Assembly (NCBI GenBank): GCA_026027325.1
Contig: JAMSLZ010000013.1
Coordinates: 640,501-704,500 of the forward strand
Source of the DNA: Actinomucor elegans
Taxonomy: Eukaryota > Mucoromycota > Mucoromycetes > Mucorales > Mucoraceae
Direction: 5' to 3'
DNA: 64,000 nucleotides
Within the stretch, counting starts at the first letter, position 1; each line of letters opens with the position of its first letter. Both the position numbers and the translations under genes were made by a program. Shown here one piece after another: positions 1 to 11,395 of the stretch. Under the pieces are notes generated by a model, which was given only the letters and a program-made list of their open reading frames with translations, was not told the DNA's origin and ran no database searches.

Positions 1-174
1 AAACGCTTTGTATTATTAAAAAACTCGGGTGCGCTCGATTGGGTCGAAAATGGGTACGCTGATGACGAGAAAAATAAAAGGCTTGGTATCAAAAAGAAGC
101 GCAAATTGCATCACAAGCTACAACGTCCTTATATTACCAAAAAACACATCAAAAGCTGTTGGATTGTTGAATAA
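1..174 (+). CDS. 3' end of an unidentified protein gene (partial, runs off left edge)
   Basis: Frame 1 is open from the first base to a TAA at 172-174, giving 57 residues with no methionine start inside the window. The peptide is rich in Lys and Arg (a KKKRK run about residues 31-35) and ends in CWIVE. The composition looks like a protein C-terminus rather than noise, but I recognise no family. It would be the last exon of a gene lying to the left, on the same strand as the downstream bZIP gene. The stretch is too short to exclude a chance open frame. Confidence 0.35.
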   Translation, partial: KRFVLLKNSGALDWVENGYADDEKNKRLGIKKKRKLHHKLQRPYITKKHIKSCWIVE

Positions 175-342
175 GTTTGGGGGGAGGGGAGGGCCTAATC
201 AGCCCATCATAGTACAAAGTCTTAGTATTATCACCGTTTGCAGGTAAATTCAATCATGACTCTATCCAATAAAATTAGTGCTACGATTATGAGCAATACC
301 AGTTGATCCAATCAAATGGGCTTGATCTCAAAAAATTTTCTG

Positions 343-350
343 TTTATAAA
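343..350 (+). promoter_or_regulatory. TATA-like box of the bZIP gene
   Basis: TTTATAAA lies 100 bp before the first leader ATG (443) and about 340 bp before the main ATG (693). If used, transcription would start near 375-385, so both upstream ORFs at 443 and 543 would be in the mRNA leader. No other ATG occurs between about 380 and 693 except an in-frame one inside the second uORF. Confidence 0.4.
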
Positions 351-442
351 GAGAGCAGCAGTTGTTTCTATCTGTTCTTCTTCTTTACACTCTTCAAAAA
401 CTAACTATTTAAACATATTCCCACTTTTCCACTTTGTTTAAA

Positions 443-457
443 ATGGTTGCCTTTTAA
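443..457 (+). CDS. uORF1 of the bZIP gene (MVAF)
   Basis: A four-codon upstream ORF, ATG GTT GCC TTT followed by TAA, sits 235 nt before the main ATG. Its ATG has a good context (AAAATGG). A very short, permissive first uORF followed by a longer inhibitory one is the arrangement known from yeast GCN4, Neurospora cpc-1 and animal ATF4. The role is inferred from position only. Confidence 0.55.
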   Translation: MVAF

Positions 458-542
458 TTCTCTTTTGTTTTTGCTCCCTCTTGTCACTTTGAATCAATTA
501 TTAATTTGTTAAATATTGATTATTTTGTTAAATTTGTTAAAT

Positions 543-677
543 ATGCTTTTTGATTGCCCTCAAAAAATGCTGCTCTTCAACCCTCGTCCCAGCAAGCCTT
601 TTTTCTCTTATACTACAGACGAACCATCTACCTGCTCAAGAAAGAAAACCGACTTTAATCCCAACTACCCAATCTAA
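543..677 (+). CDS. uORF2 of the bZIP gene (44 codons)
   Basis: The ORF runs from ATG at 543 to TAA at 675-677, encoding 44 residues that begin MLFDCPQK and end NPNYPI. It stops only 15 nt before the main ATG at 693. Ribosomes translating it would have almost no distance in which to regain initiation factors, so it should repress the main ORF unless bypassed. Codon content looks protein-like. A second in-frame ATG is at 567. Confidence 0.55.
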   Translation: MLFDCPQKMLLFNPRPSKPFFSYTTDEPSTCSRKKTDFNPNYPI

Positions 678-692
678 AACAACCAGAAAAAC

Positions 693-1415
693 ATGTCCTC
701 ATATCAAAACTACTTTACTAGTGGTTACACTAGTCCCACTTCCATGACTCAGCAAGACTTTTTCCCTCCTCCTAGTTCTGATTGGTTCAATCCAATGCCA
801 TCTAATAGCGCTGATCTCTTCCTCAAACAACATACTGACGCTTTTCAAGACATCCTTCAGTTACTACCTATCTCACCCCCTCTGACTGCAAGCCCTGTCT
901 CTGATCAAGAAAATGAAGTTGTTTCTGCTGAAGCCTTGGTTGCTCTTTTCCCTGATATCTTAAATCAACAACAACAACAACCACCGCCACCTAGACCTGT
1001 GCAAGTTCAACAACAGCGTCGTTTAGCTCCTGTAGCACCTAAACCTGCTCCTGTAGCTATCATGCCCAAGACGTCAGTCCCTATTGCACCTAGACCTGGT
1101 ATCTTTACGCCCAATGTCAATTTGAAGCGTAAGGTGGAAAACCAACAAGAGAGTGATGAAGCTGCTCAGAAACGTCAAAAGAATACTGATGCTGCTCGTC
1201 GTTCTCGCCTCAAAAAGATCATCAAAATGGAAACCTTGGAGAAACAAGTGACTGAGCTAGAGTCTGACAATTCCCGACTTACGACCCGTGTTGCCGTGCT
1301 AGAGTCGGAAAAAGGTGCTCTGATCGCCAAAGACAAAGGTCTTGAAGATCGTATTCGTGTACTTGAAGCTCAATTAGCTGAAGCCCATAGAGCCCTTACT
1401 TCTAAATCTCAATAG
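693..1415 (+). CDS. bZIP transcription factor, Gcn4/CPC1-like
   Basis: This intronless gene encodes 240 residues. The C-terminal third is a bZIP domain. The basic region (about 158-175) contains NTDAARRSR, nearly identical to the Gcn4 DNA-contact motif (N-x7-R signature). A zipper follows with leucines in perfect heptads at 182, 189, 196, 203, 210, 217 and 224. The N-terminal half carries acidic and hydrophobic patches (about 41-90) suitable for activation, then a Gln/Pro-rich segment (91-135). By family this is the general amino acid control activator, binding TGACTCA sites in the nucleus and induced translationally on amino acid starvation. The two uORFs upstream support that role. The zipper is longer than the four-leucine zipper of yeast Gcn4, so a different bZIP paralogue remains possible. 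Confidence 0.85.
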   Translation: MSSYQNYFTSGYTSPTSMTQQDFFPPPSSDWFNPMPSNSADLFLKQHTDAFQDILQLLPISPPLTASPVSDQENEVVSAEALVALFPDILNQQQQQPPPPRPVQVQQQRRLAPVAPKPAPVAIMPKTSVPIAPRPGIFTPNVNLKRKVENQQESDEAAQKRQKNTDAARRSRLKKIIKMETLEKQVTELESDNSRLTTRVAVLESEKGALIAKDKGLEDRIRVLEAQLAEAHRALTSKSQ

Positions 1416-2833
1416 AGAATTTTACTATTGATACTTTTATTTTATTTTTATTTTCCTTATTTTTTTTAATTATCTTCTTTTTTTTTAAATATATATATAT
1501 ATATATACATTAGTCAATTCAAAGTATCATTTCTACATGCTAGATTCAAATAAACTTATTATATGCTTATCTCTCAATTTCATGTGTATAAAAGAGAAAG
1601 GACGGGGGCTATTTTTGGTTTGGCTACAGCAACTACTCGATTTCGGTAAACACTTTATTTCCATCCATTTTTAATCTCCGCGGAACACTTTATCAATACC
1701 TAACTCTAGTTTCTATTAAAAGTTGAAAAAACTTGGTTCATTGAAAAGAGTATGTATCATTCTATAGTTTACCTAAAGAATTATCGAGTGATTTTGACCG
1801 AAGGGTCAGATTAGAAGTAGTGTTGTGGTTCTTGTGAACCAACTGTCCTTTAAATATATATATATATATATATATGCAACCAAGTGCATATCAACCTGTA
1901 TACTTTTCTATACAGTTGATGCTTCACTATAAAATTTAATTCATTAAAAGAGAGCATGATTTGATCTATAACTTTTTCTGAAAAGTATCTTGGGTCTACT
2001 TTTTTGTCATTTTATGATGTATATATACAAATTAATACTAATTTACGCTATTCTTGTGGATTTCATGACCATTATGCAGTGTAAAAATTATTATTTACAA
2101 TAAAAAGCAGGATTTCGGGTTACCATCAACGACTAAAAATGCCGTAGAATCAAATAATGATGAATCATTAAAGCGCTGGTATAGTTCATTTTAGTATCTG
2201 GTAGCAGTAGCATCTATATCACACCTCTTCATACAATTGCTTCGTTCTAGTTTAAACGCGCTTACACTGTCCTACTTTACTTTCGTACGACAGAACATAT
2301 GCCACTGTATAATTACAATGGTAATAAGCAGCGTTGCATGATACATGTTTCCTCAAAAATGATCTTTATACCATCAAAAAAAAAATGTAAAAGTTTTATC
2401 ACTGTTACTACTATGAAACGCACTCGATGTTTATTGATTGATTGTACGTTAAATAAGATTCTTTTTTGGATGAACGTTGATCCCCTCTTGAATAGGTTAA
2501 CCTATTATCACTATGTGAAGAGTGTATTAAAAAAGGCTGTATAAAATAGAATTGTTCATCTGATGATACAAAATACATCTAACATTTCTTTTAGTATTAA
2601 TAAAAAAAAAATTTTTTTTTTTGATAATTCAAAAATGCAACCCTAACTCTAGTATTTAACATCGCAAAAGTATTCAAATGTATATATGACCAATTAGCTT
2701 CATTAGAATACGACACTTTAATAATGCCGGATGTGCGCGATTCGCACCAAAATAAAAAAGACGAGATTTGACGTATTCAAGTATCAGTGATTCGTCAAGC
2801 TTTTTTACTGAAATTGACTCATTTTTAACATTT

Positions 2834-2870
2834 ATCCAGATCTCATCGGTTTAATATTGGATCTGATTGG
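2834..2870 (+). repeat. Dispersed repeat, copy 1 (partial)
   Basis: Contains CATCGGTTTAATATTGGATC followed by TGATTGG, matching the core CGGTTTAAT...CATCTGAT of the family. The downstream half is not recognisable. Confidence 0.45.
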
Positions 2871-3528
2871 CAGCACATATTTGTAATATAGTACTGTATC
2901 TATTGGAGTTGTTATTTAACTAAAGTACAACAGGTATAGTGTCTCCTGTACTTAAATCGACAAAAATTTTATCCATAAAAATTTTCACATCTCCTAAAAT
3001 AAAATATATTAAAGATCTAATTTAACAAAATTGATATTTGAGCCTTTCCGAACATTTCTATCAGATCATATTTTGTTTTTCATTATGAAAAAAACTCTTT
3101 TATAAGCTTTCAAGATAAATCGATGTTTTAAATTTAAGCAGGGAAAACATGCAAAACCTCAAATTTGAAACACAGCAATTAATAAAAAATCACAGCCAAT
3201 GAGCATTCTAGACTTTAGTTGCAAATTTGCTTTAGGTAAAGTTAATGTAAGAAATTCCTTATAACCCAAGGACCTAATCAGTACACGCATTTGATATATG
3301 CAACATGATTCTAAAAAAAAGAAAAAATATGAAAAGGTGTATATGGGTTCATTGTGGGTTCGAAAACGAAAAATTTGAGACAAAATTTACCTTTTATTAC
3401 ATTTTAGAAATGAGAGCTGCATGCATTTTCAAATGGCCTACAAGATTTAATAGATCCATAGATCCTTCAACCAATATAAAGTTTGTTTGTATTTAATTAG
3501 TATCCCATCCATCATGACCTATAGTATA

Positions 3529-3559
<31 letters not shown>

Positions 3560-3610
3560 TATTCAACTAAAGTACCAAAGGTATATTTGCCAACAATTGC
3601 ATTTTTAACC

Positions 3611-3688
3611 TAGATCTGATTAAATGGATCTTTTGACCAATTTCGGTTAATGATGCATCCGATTCATACATCATGCTCAAGATGACCT
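3611..3688 (+). repeat. Dispersed repeat, copy 2
   Basis: Order of conserved words: AGATCTGATTAAATGGATCT, then TTTCGGTTAATGATGCATCC, then CATCATGCTCAAGATGACC. These align with the other copies over about 78 bp. Confidence 0.6.
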
Positions 3689-3940
3689 ACTGAATCTACC
3701 AGAGTCTATAGCATATTTATAGAGAGTATGGCTAAAGAAATAGAAACAAGATGGATGTCTTATCCCCATGTATACAATATCATTAATATATATATAAAGA
3801 GTAAATTTTAGTATAAACGTGGGTATATTATTATATGAGTTTCTAGGATTGTGGGGTCCATATGACCTGATAGATATGAAAATGATGCTTGGTTTATAGT
3901 ATCTATTAAATAAATTACATGTTTATTATGCTACATAGTA

Positions 3941-5624
3941 TTATACATCAACAAAGCCTTCTACGAATTCATAGATTGAATCCAGAGTACTTTGTTCTAT
4001 TCCCTCCTCTCCTGCTGGAGGTTTTCTTGCATAGCAAGCGAACCAATCTAGATACGACTTGTGTTTCTCACACTCTTCAATAATACTATCGACAGTATCT
4101 TTTGTAAAAGGTAGCTGCTGTCCGCTCTGCTTGCTCTCAATCGATAAGAGTAAACTCTGAAAGTTTTTACTGTGCAAATCCCCGATTTGCCCACCACTCC
4201 AACAACCAATGGGTAAAGTAGAGTGTTCTTGACAGATATCAATAAAGTTACCAACAAAACAAGAAGACAAGTCTTGAGGTGCCAGCATCAAGAAATCAAA
4301 GATAGGATGGGTTGCATTGGATTCGTGTTGAGGCAATGTCGACGAAGCAGGAACAGAATGAAGCATTTGAATCACTGTACAGACTTGTTTAGTATATTTA
4401 CATTTTTTTTACTCATGCCTACTGAACTTACTGTCTGTATTGATAATCTTGTTTGTAATGGGACCAGCACGACATACAGTATAGTTGGAATCAATCATTT
4501 CAAAATAGGCACCAGGCTTCATGACTCTTGATACTTCAGTAAGCAGTTGAGAAAGTTCTTCAGGCGTAAAGTAAAATACCATCATTCTCATATGCACGAA
4601 ATCAAACTCATTATCTTGAAAAGGCAATCCCTTTAAGACATTATGTAGTTTAAAATGAGAATTCCCAGGCTTGATATGTGTGGGGAACAATGGGCAATCA
4701 TCAACGCCATAAAACTCTGTGTGCACAATAGTTAGATTAAAAAAAGCCTTTAAAAGCGTTATCATATGTATATTATTACCTGTATTAGGGAATTCAGTAG
4801 CCATTTCAAGGATCCTGAATTATAGCTGTTAGTTTATGTATATTTGCCCGCGCAATTTATATATATATATATATACCATGTGCCAGATCCACAGCCAATA
4901 TCCAGAACTTTGGTTATATGTTTTTCGGAATTGAGCATTTGATATACGGGTGCAGTAAAATTACCATGAAACGTAGACTTTAAGATATAATGCTATAATT
5001 ATTATTATAGATGTGTAAGTATACTATATACATTTACGTGTGTGTGAATCATTTTATAATTCTTATTACCAATGTCATTAAACGATCTGATTCGTCATCA
5101 TCACACGGTAGAATGAAAGTTTGAGAGCCGTGGCCTTTCCAATACCGTCTATTGTTTAAAATCACATAATCTGACGAATCAGCAGCTAAATCTGTTTTTG
5201 AGGTTTTTAATGAAAGATGGTTGAGTTGATCTGCCACAGTTGAATTGCTAGTAGATGAGGATGAACTAGAAGTAGCAGTAGAAGGCTTTCTTTCTCGAGT
5301 GCTATGGACGGTGGAAGATGCAGGGTATAAAGATGATTTCTTGGTTGTAGATGAAGTTTTTAAAGATGATTTGGAAGAGGACTGTGAGCGTACAGACGGG
5401 GTAGATCCATTTGTAACCGAAGCTGCTTCAAAAAAATTGATATGTCCAGCAGGCCTATTTGGCTTTCGGATATGTTGATGTGGAACAGGCACTACTATGT
5501 GAGATTCAAAGAATGAATGCGCAAATGGCTGTGGCTTCTTATTCGTTTGTTTTCGCACTACAGTTGGGTAAGCAGTTGGGGTATCAGAGGCAACTGAATG
5601 TGGGGTTGAGTGTGCATTTCCCAT
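3941..5624 (-). CDS. SAM-dependent class I methyltransferase
   Basis: Four exons are predicted: 5624-5070, 4992-4877, 4814-4432 and 4374-3941, totalling 495 residues. Motif I, VLDIGCGSGTW (about 214-224), is split by intron 2 and is the SAM-binding loop. A further Rossmann strand is seen as NEFDFVHMRM, followed by MKPGAYFEM. The first 180 residues are Ser/Thr-rich and probably disordered, and begin MGNAHS, a good N-myristoylation context. This layout (disordered N-terminus, HYILK lead-in, LDIGCGSG) matches the many fungal UMTA/LaeA-like methyltransferases; the substrate is unknown. The start was chosen because an in-frame TTG lies upstream but the first ATG gives MGNAHS. The last intron has an alternative acceptor 9 nt upstream that keeps frame. 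Confidence 0.82.
4815..4876 (-). other. Intron 2 of the methyltransferase, with (AT)n
   Basis: The GT-AG intron (62 nt) separates the TG of a Trp codon from its final G, inside motif I of the methyltransferase. Its 5' half is an (AT)n microsatellite immediately after the donor. Length change there could affect splicing of the SAM-binding motif. Confidence 0.75.
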
Positions 5625-8600
5625 ATTATCAGTATAGGTTGCCTTCAATACTGAGAAGAAAAAAGAAAGAAGTAAAGGAAAGATATAAAAAAATACTCTT
5701 TTTTTTGTATGTTACAGAAATAGTAGGGTACCTTTTTTTTTTTCCAATCAGCTTGCTCATGTTTCATGTTGTTACTCGATTGAGGATCGTCTCCTATCAT
5801 CGTGTAACTTGTTCAAATTCGATTACTACCAGAAAATTCTTGGATTGTTTTATTTCAAGGTACTAAAAGTTCTAGGTTGTATTCAAGTCCAAGATACGTC
5901 TTCCGGGCAATCAATGATTGGGAGGCTTTGGTTGAACTGAAAGTCGGATTTTCTCTTGTTGCACTATCATGACTAACATCTTGCAAAAAAAAAAAAAAAA
6001 AAAAAAGATCGAAACTTTATCCTTCATTGGCTTACAATAACTGAAGGCACTACGAATTCATAACGCCGCGCATTCTCATTCAAGATAGTTGTAACATTCC
6101 CAATACAGCTAATATCTTCTCACATCTTTTTATAACTATGCATAGATTAGATGCGGCTGTTTGAGCTGGGACTGAGAGAGACAGAAACAGAGAGAGATAA
6201 GCTTACTGCTGATAATTCAAACTCCATAATAGATACCAAGAATTCCCACATGGTTTTTCTTCACTTGACCTTTTGTGCTCTTTACCTAGTTTTGACACAT
6301 ATATTATTTACAATAAAAATGCAGTGTACCCATTCTTTTTTTACATTTTACCACGCTTTAATCGATTAAACATATATCAGAGGCTATAAACGCATCTCTT
6401 CAACTAAATGCTGATGTCATTCTGCAGCTCTTTTGTTAAACGATGCATTTATACACTTGTGCATGGACCTTTTCTCAAAATGATTACTAAAGTCCATTCT
6501 TGCGGGCTTTAGTTATCTTAGCACTATTCAAGTCTTTCCATATTGGAACTCAACACACTACCAAGATTCGACCCAAAACGTGGTAGCAGCTACAACAAGA
6601 CAAAACAGTAGCACAGCCGCAGAATTATATGTTTTGGGAATTCAGAAGGTCGCATGGTATCAAACTGCCTTGCATTTACATGTCTTTATGTTTAAATAGC
6701 TTCTATCTCTCCGACAAAGGAAATACCTATAAAGAGCTATAAGCCATGATGAAGCTTATTGATTTGTTAAAATGTCTTTTTGCTAAAGTGCTGAAGCACG
6801 GTTATTGTAGTATAGTAGGGTGCTACACACGCTATTCTCTCCGAGTGTTAATGCCGCACTGTCAAAAAAAAGCGGAAGATTGAGAAGATTAGATTCTTTT
6901 TTTTTATCGGGTACACCAACCTAAAGTAACAACATCAATTGATAGCGATCTTTATTGTATTCGCTTCCAGATCAGTGATAGCTGAATCATATATGCTATC
7001 TCTCTGTCGTTATTTAAGATTTTGAAACGATAGAATTATCAGATTTTATATATTTCATAAATAGCTGCATTGCACGACTATGCGTTCTAGTTGCAGTTAA
7101 GCGTCTGCAGCCATGTCGCACGGTATCCAAAAGGCAATTGTATTTGGACAATGTGAAACAGTATTACTAACACTTTTGACGGCCCACCGTCGTTAAACCA
7201 TGAATCGTATGGTTCATTATCTACCGCAAAGAGAAACAAGATAAAAGAAAGTTACGTACGTATAGATAAAGTTTAAAGGATGAGACAGTGGCATAAATGA
7301 CACGTCGAATAACCTTATTATACATATTAAACCCCACAATGATAATTCCATTAATAGTTAGGTGAACAAACCAAAAGAATGGAGAGTATAGTAGCACTCT
7401 TGATATTCACGTTACTTTGCGGTATATTTTTACAAGCCTGTTGTATAACAATTGAATTAATAAACGGGATTATCAAACAACGCTTCTATATCAGATAGCC
7501 TGTAACCATGGAATAAGTGATACATGATATCATGTAATAGGTTGTTGTCTAAATAAATGAAACAAACGGGCAATGCCACCACGTGAATCGTACTTTTGAA
7601 TATCAAAGAATGCTCGATCTAGAACGATGGCCTATTATCAAAACCTGGGTATATTTTACTTATGGAACGCTTACCGATCCGTTAGTATAGTATAAACTAG
7701 GTTTAATATATATACCGAGAAGCCAAGTTGTGTACATAGCAGGTATTCTTTCAAGGAGGGGGGCGGGAAGGGGCTAAAGATGCATGGGCCTGTCACTGAG
7801 ATGAATGATAGTTGAACGGACGTTCTTTTATCATGTTACTTCTTTGGATGAATAGCTTATAGTAATTCATGTATGTCATAACAGATTACTAATCAGGGAT
7901 GGTATTTGACCGAAATACGCCAAAAGACTCCTAAAGCTAGCTTGCATAGTGCACTGGGAGCAGTATAATAGCAGTAGTAATAATAGTAGTGAAGAACATT
8001 CATGTATAGTGCATTCGTTGTATTCGAGCGAGAACAGGTTTTGAATGGCGTATTAAATCATTCTCTGTGTGCTAAGCTAAACCAAATGCTCAATGAAATT
8101 GAGATTCTCTAAGAGAGCATGAATAAATCAGTAAATCCAATTTATATGATGAGGTGCACGTGATTCAATGTCGCCCATGAATGTACTGCACTTGGCCTGA
8201 AACACATGGTTTTATCAAATGCAATAGTCCATTCTAACCATGTTCTACATAATATACGTTCAGAAGAATAAAGTATCCTATCTACTCTATAAAAATATTA
8301 TTATTATTATTTAACCAAATTGCAATGCATATTTTGTATGGCAAGGATGCACAATTATATGCATCTCAAGATAAACTGGATATGAGGTATAGATTTCTGG
8401 ATAATTTCTCAAATTAATGTCGCTTTTGATAGCTAGTTTGTGTTCAGAATGAGCTATAGCACTGAATCTATCGAAACTGCAATTGATAAGTTATTTTGTG
8501 AACAAAGTAATCTTGATGTATGGATGGTATAATGTTGCTAACTGATTCTCATCGTTCTGCGAAAAAAGAAAAGAAATAAAAGACTACATGATCCGGGATC

Positions 8601-9167
8601 TTTATCTCTCAATTCCACAAAGTCTATTTAGTTGAATGGATTATTAATTTAGAATTGATGGATCTCGATCCAAATACCCATTTTCTTAATCTCATAATTT
8701 AGTTTCCAGCCTTTCCTGAGATTTTGGATTATTCATTTAGGGATTCTTGGAATTAAGAAATTAAACAATCTAGTTGTGCCATCATGATGGCAGCTTAACA
8801 AAGTGTAAAAACTTTGCAGCCAAGTCTTTAGACAGATCAGGAAGAAGCCAAAACATGCAATGATCCCTGTTTTTTGATTGGGTGAAACATTAATACATGA
8901 GAGATTTTACCTCGAGGTAAAATTGTTTCTTTGATTTCTTTTAAACCATCTTTTGAATAGTACAAATATTTCAATATGCATAAGTTAATTGGTTGCTTTT
9001 TCCCAAAGTTGAATTGTGCTATGCAAGCTTTAGAATGTCCCACCTTTTTTTTTTTTTTTTTTTAAAAAAAAAAGTGTAATTATAACTCGAATAGTTGGTA
9101 TCATATAAAGTGTAGCAAAACTTTTATTACATGCTCGCAATTATAAACATTCTATGATAATAATAGA

Positions 9168-9371
9168 TTATGCTTCCATAAAATAGCTAATTTTTTGAAA
9201 ATTTGAACCTAGAGGCTGCTTGTCTAGGTCTTTCTCCATGTATTCTGATTTAACGTCGTATCTAATTGTTTGCACAAGTTCAAAATAAACCGCTTTATCT
9301 TCTAAAACTATTAATTGGTTAGAGCACAGTGAATCCACTACACATGGGCGACTGAAATAGATTATATACAT
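9168..9371 (-). other. Possible small ORF or gene relic
   Basis: A 67-codon frame starts at ATG 9371 (MYIIYFSRPC) and ends TAA at 9168. It has balanced composition with few low-complexity residues, unlike most chance frames in this AT-rich DNA. It has no recognised motif and no clear splice partners. It is reported only as a candidate. Confidence 0.2.
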
Positions 9372-11293
9372 TTCAGCTAATCAAGATACCATCAATCGAT
9401 TTTCTGACGGATCAGGTCAAAATTCATATCTGAACAAGTGCTTCAGAAAACCAGTACCACGCACAAGCTATGTCTAACCAATCTTGATCCAAGATATTCC
9501 AGATATTTTTACCTATTGGCGCAACTGCAGCATTTCACATAATCGACAACAATTGGACAAGTAAGGGCAGAACAAACAAAAGGTGGTTTTTCATTGGAGT
9601 GAAAGCCCTCTTGAGAAAGAAAACAGAATAATCACCATTTATGCAATTGTAAATGATTCCAATTCTTGTATTGTTTAATCTATCATTTGGGAATTTATAG
9701 GGTAAAAAAAAGGTAGTCCACTCGACTTTGATATGTATGAAAATAACGCTATGATATAATATCGTGTTTTATTCATCATATCCATCTTATTATTCGATTA
9801 TAGCTCTTAGATACTGTGCTACGCGATTCAATATTTTGATATACCCATTCTCAAATGACAGTGACGATCAATCAAATAGTTGAGAACATATCTCATTATT
9901 TGAATGAAATTCATATTAACCCAAATATCGGAAAAAGAGGGAAAGAGTACCATGGCCCTTAGACTGGTCAAAAAACGATTAAACTTTATTTGATATAAAC
10001 TTGTATGTATTACGAGATGTAAAAGTTTAGTTTGGATGTCTATTCCTCATGAAGATGTAGTCCAAGGACCAGAAACAATAATAGCAGTATCTTTACAGGG
10101 TCAATAGACTTGCTTTAAATGCTATAATCAGTGAAATCAAAGTCAGTTACTAACGTTTGTTTGCTTGTATTTATAAATTTGCACAAGCAGTCTGACAGCG
10201 ATATCTAACCCACCTGTAGCTGATATATCCTTGGTATCAGCTGGTGAAGCTGCTACAATCCGCAGAGCCACTAACAAGAAAACGAGTATAAAATACAATA
10301 GTCAAAAGATAGAATATATAGCAGGTATATGTGATATTAAACTGTGTGATTGGCCGAGAACTATATCTAAATAGCATGAAATGCTTGAAGTTTAGAGTGC
10401 ATCCCCAAGCAATCATATCTTTATTATATTTGAGCTAAATAATATTTACAGTAAATGCATTACTTTCGTTTTCAATATACATTAGTAATCAAATACGACA
10501 TTAAGCGAGACATGTAGAGAGAAATAAAAAGACATAGCTTTTGCTTTTTTAAGTAGAGCACAAAATGAGTACTTTCGAGGCAAAACACACTAGTAAACCT
10601 GGGCTTTGCTAATAGGAGGGCATGAAAGAGTAGTATTTGTGAATTTGATTGTATATCTCATTGTTGAGTTGGGAAAAACTCCAAACGAGTCGTTTATTAG
10701 CGATAAATCCATTATTTGAAGAAATCTAATAACAAACGCCGTTAACCTGATTAGATGAAAAATGCTATTTTTCATAAACATTTTTAATGCATGTTGCGTT
10801 TACGAGCAATTTTTGACCTGAGAAAAACAATAGAGTAATAATTAAAGTGATAGCGAACGCTTGAACTGAATTAAGAATGTTTTAAAAACATGGTTTATAG
10901 CGCAACAGTATTGTATACATTTCAGAAGATAAATGCTGTTTTTTGGCCACATAAAAGACTAATAAAGCCCAGTTTATTGAATTTTAAACAATGGCAAAAA
11001 AAACAGTGTTGTACCGGAATGATTATCACTTTTTTGAGGATATGACTAGCAGTAGGTCGTTTAGTTCTTGTTCAATATAAGAGACTTTGCAAAGTATGTA
11101 TAGATTGGCCGCGTATATCTAGTGTTTTATACAAAAGTCTATAATTAAACAAAAAACGCGCATTTTCGGTGTAAATCCAAATGATCTGATTATGCTTAAA
11201 GTAATACGTAAGTTTGCCTTTTGTGGAAGAATCTAGAAAGCGCATCAATTTGCCGAAGGCACAAATAGCTCTTTCCACCACCAGGGACCGGAG

Positions 11294-11302
11294 TATATAT
11301 AA
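11294..11302 (+). promoter_or_regulatory. TATA box of the phytochelatin synthase gene
   Basis: TATATATAA lies about 95 bp before the ATG at 11396. A long A-run (about 11319-11334) and a pyrimidine-rich stretch lie between it and the start codon. Confidence 0.5.
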
Positions 11303-11395
11303 TTGGTTCGCTTGACAAAAAAAAAAAAAAAAATAATAATAATAAACCCACTTTTTTTCTTTATTCTCCTCCTCATTACTATAGATTAAAGCCTC

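Larger units (their letters stand above)
1416..3940. other. Intergenic, 2.5 kb, AT-rich with repeats
   Basis: This stretch holds (AT)n runs near 1488-1509 and 1853-1876, a poly-T run at about 3531-3554, an A/T inverted tract near 2605-2623 and two copies of the dispersed repeat (2834-2870, 3611-3688). A short motif resembling ACTAAAGTACnAnAGGTATA occurs near both repeats (about 2919 and 3568). I found no convincing gene. An 81-codon ATG ORF at 2299-2544 has no family resemblance. Confidence 0.7.
5625..11395. other. Gene-poor intergenic region, 5.8 kb
   Basis: No gene with family resemblance was found. A-runs occur near 5983-6006, and a T-run joined to an A-run (inverted tract) at about 9043-9073. 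Two neighbouring minus-strand open frames, 9371-9168 and 9043-8837, separated by that homopolymer, have somewhat protein-like composition and could be a decayed gene, but I cannot name it. The last 100 bp are the promoter of the phytochelatin synthase gene. Confidence 0.6.

Noticed and set aside
2299..2544. 81-codon ATG ORF
   Set aside because: Low-information composition in AT-rich DNA, no motif, no promoter or splice partners.
10590..10781. 63-codon minus-strand ATG ORF in the 5.8-kb gene-poor region
   Set aside because: No recognisable motif, no splice context; expected by chance in this base composition.
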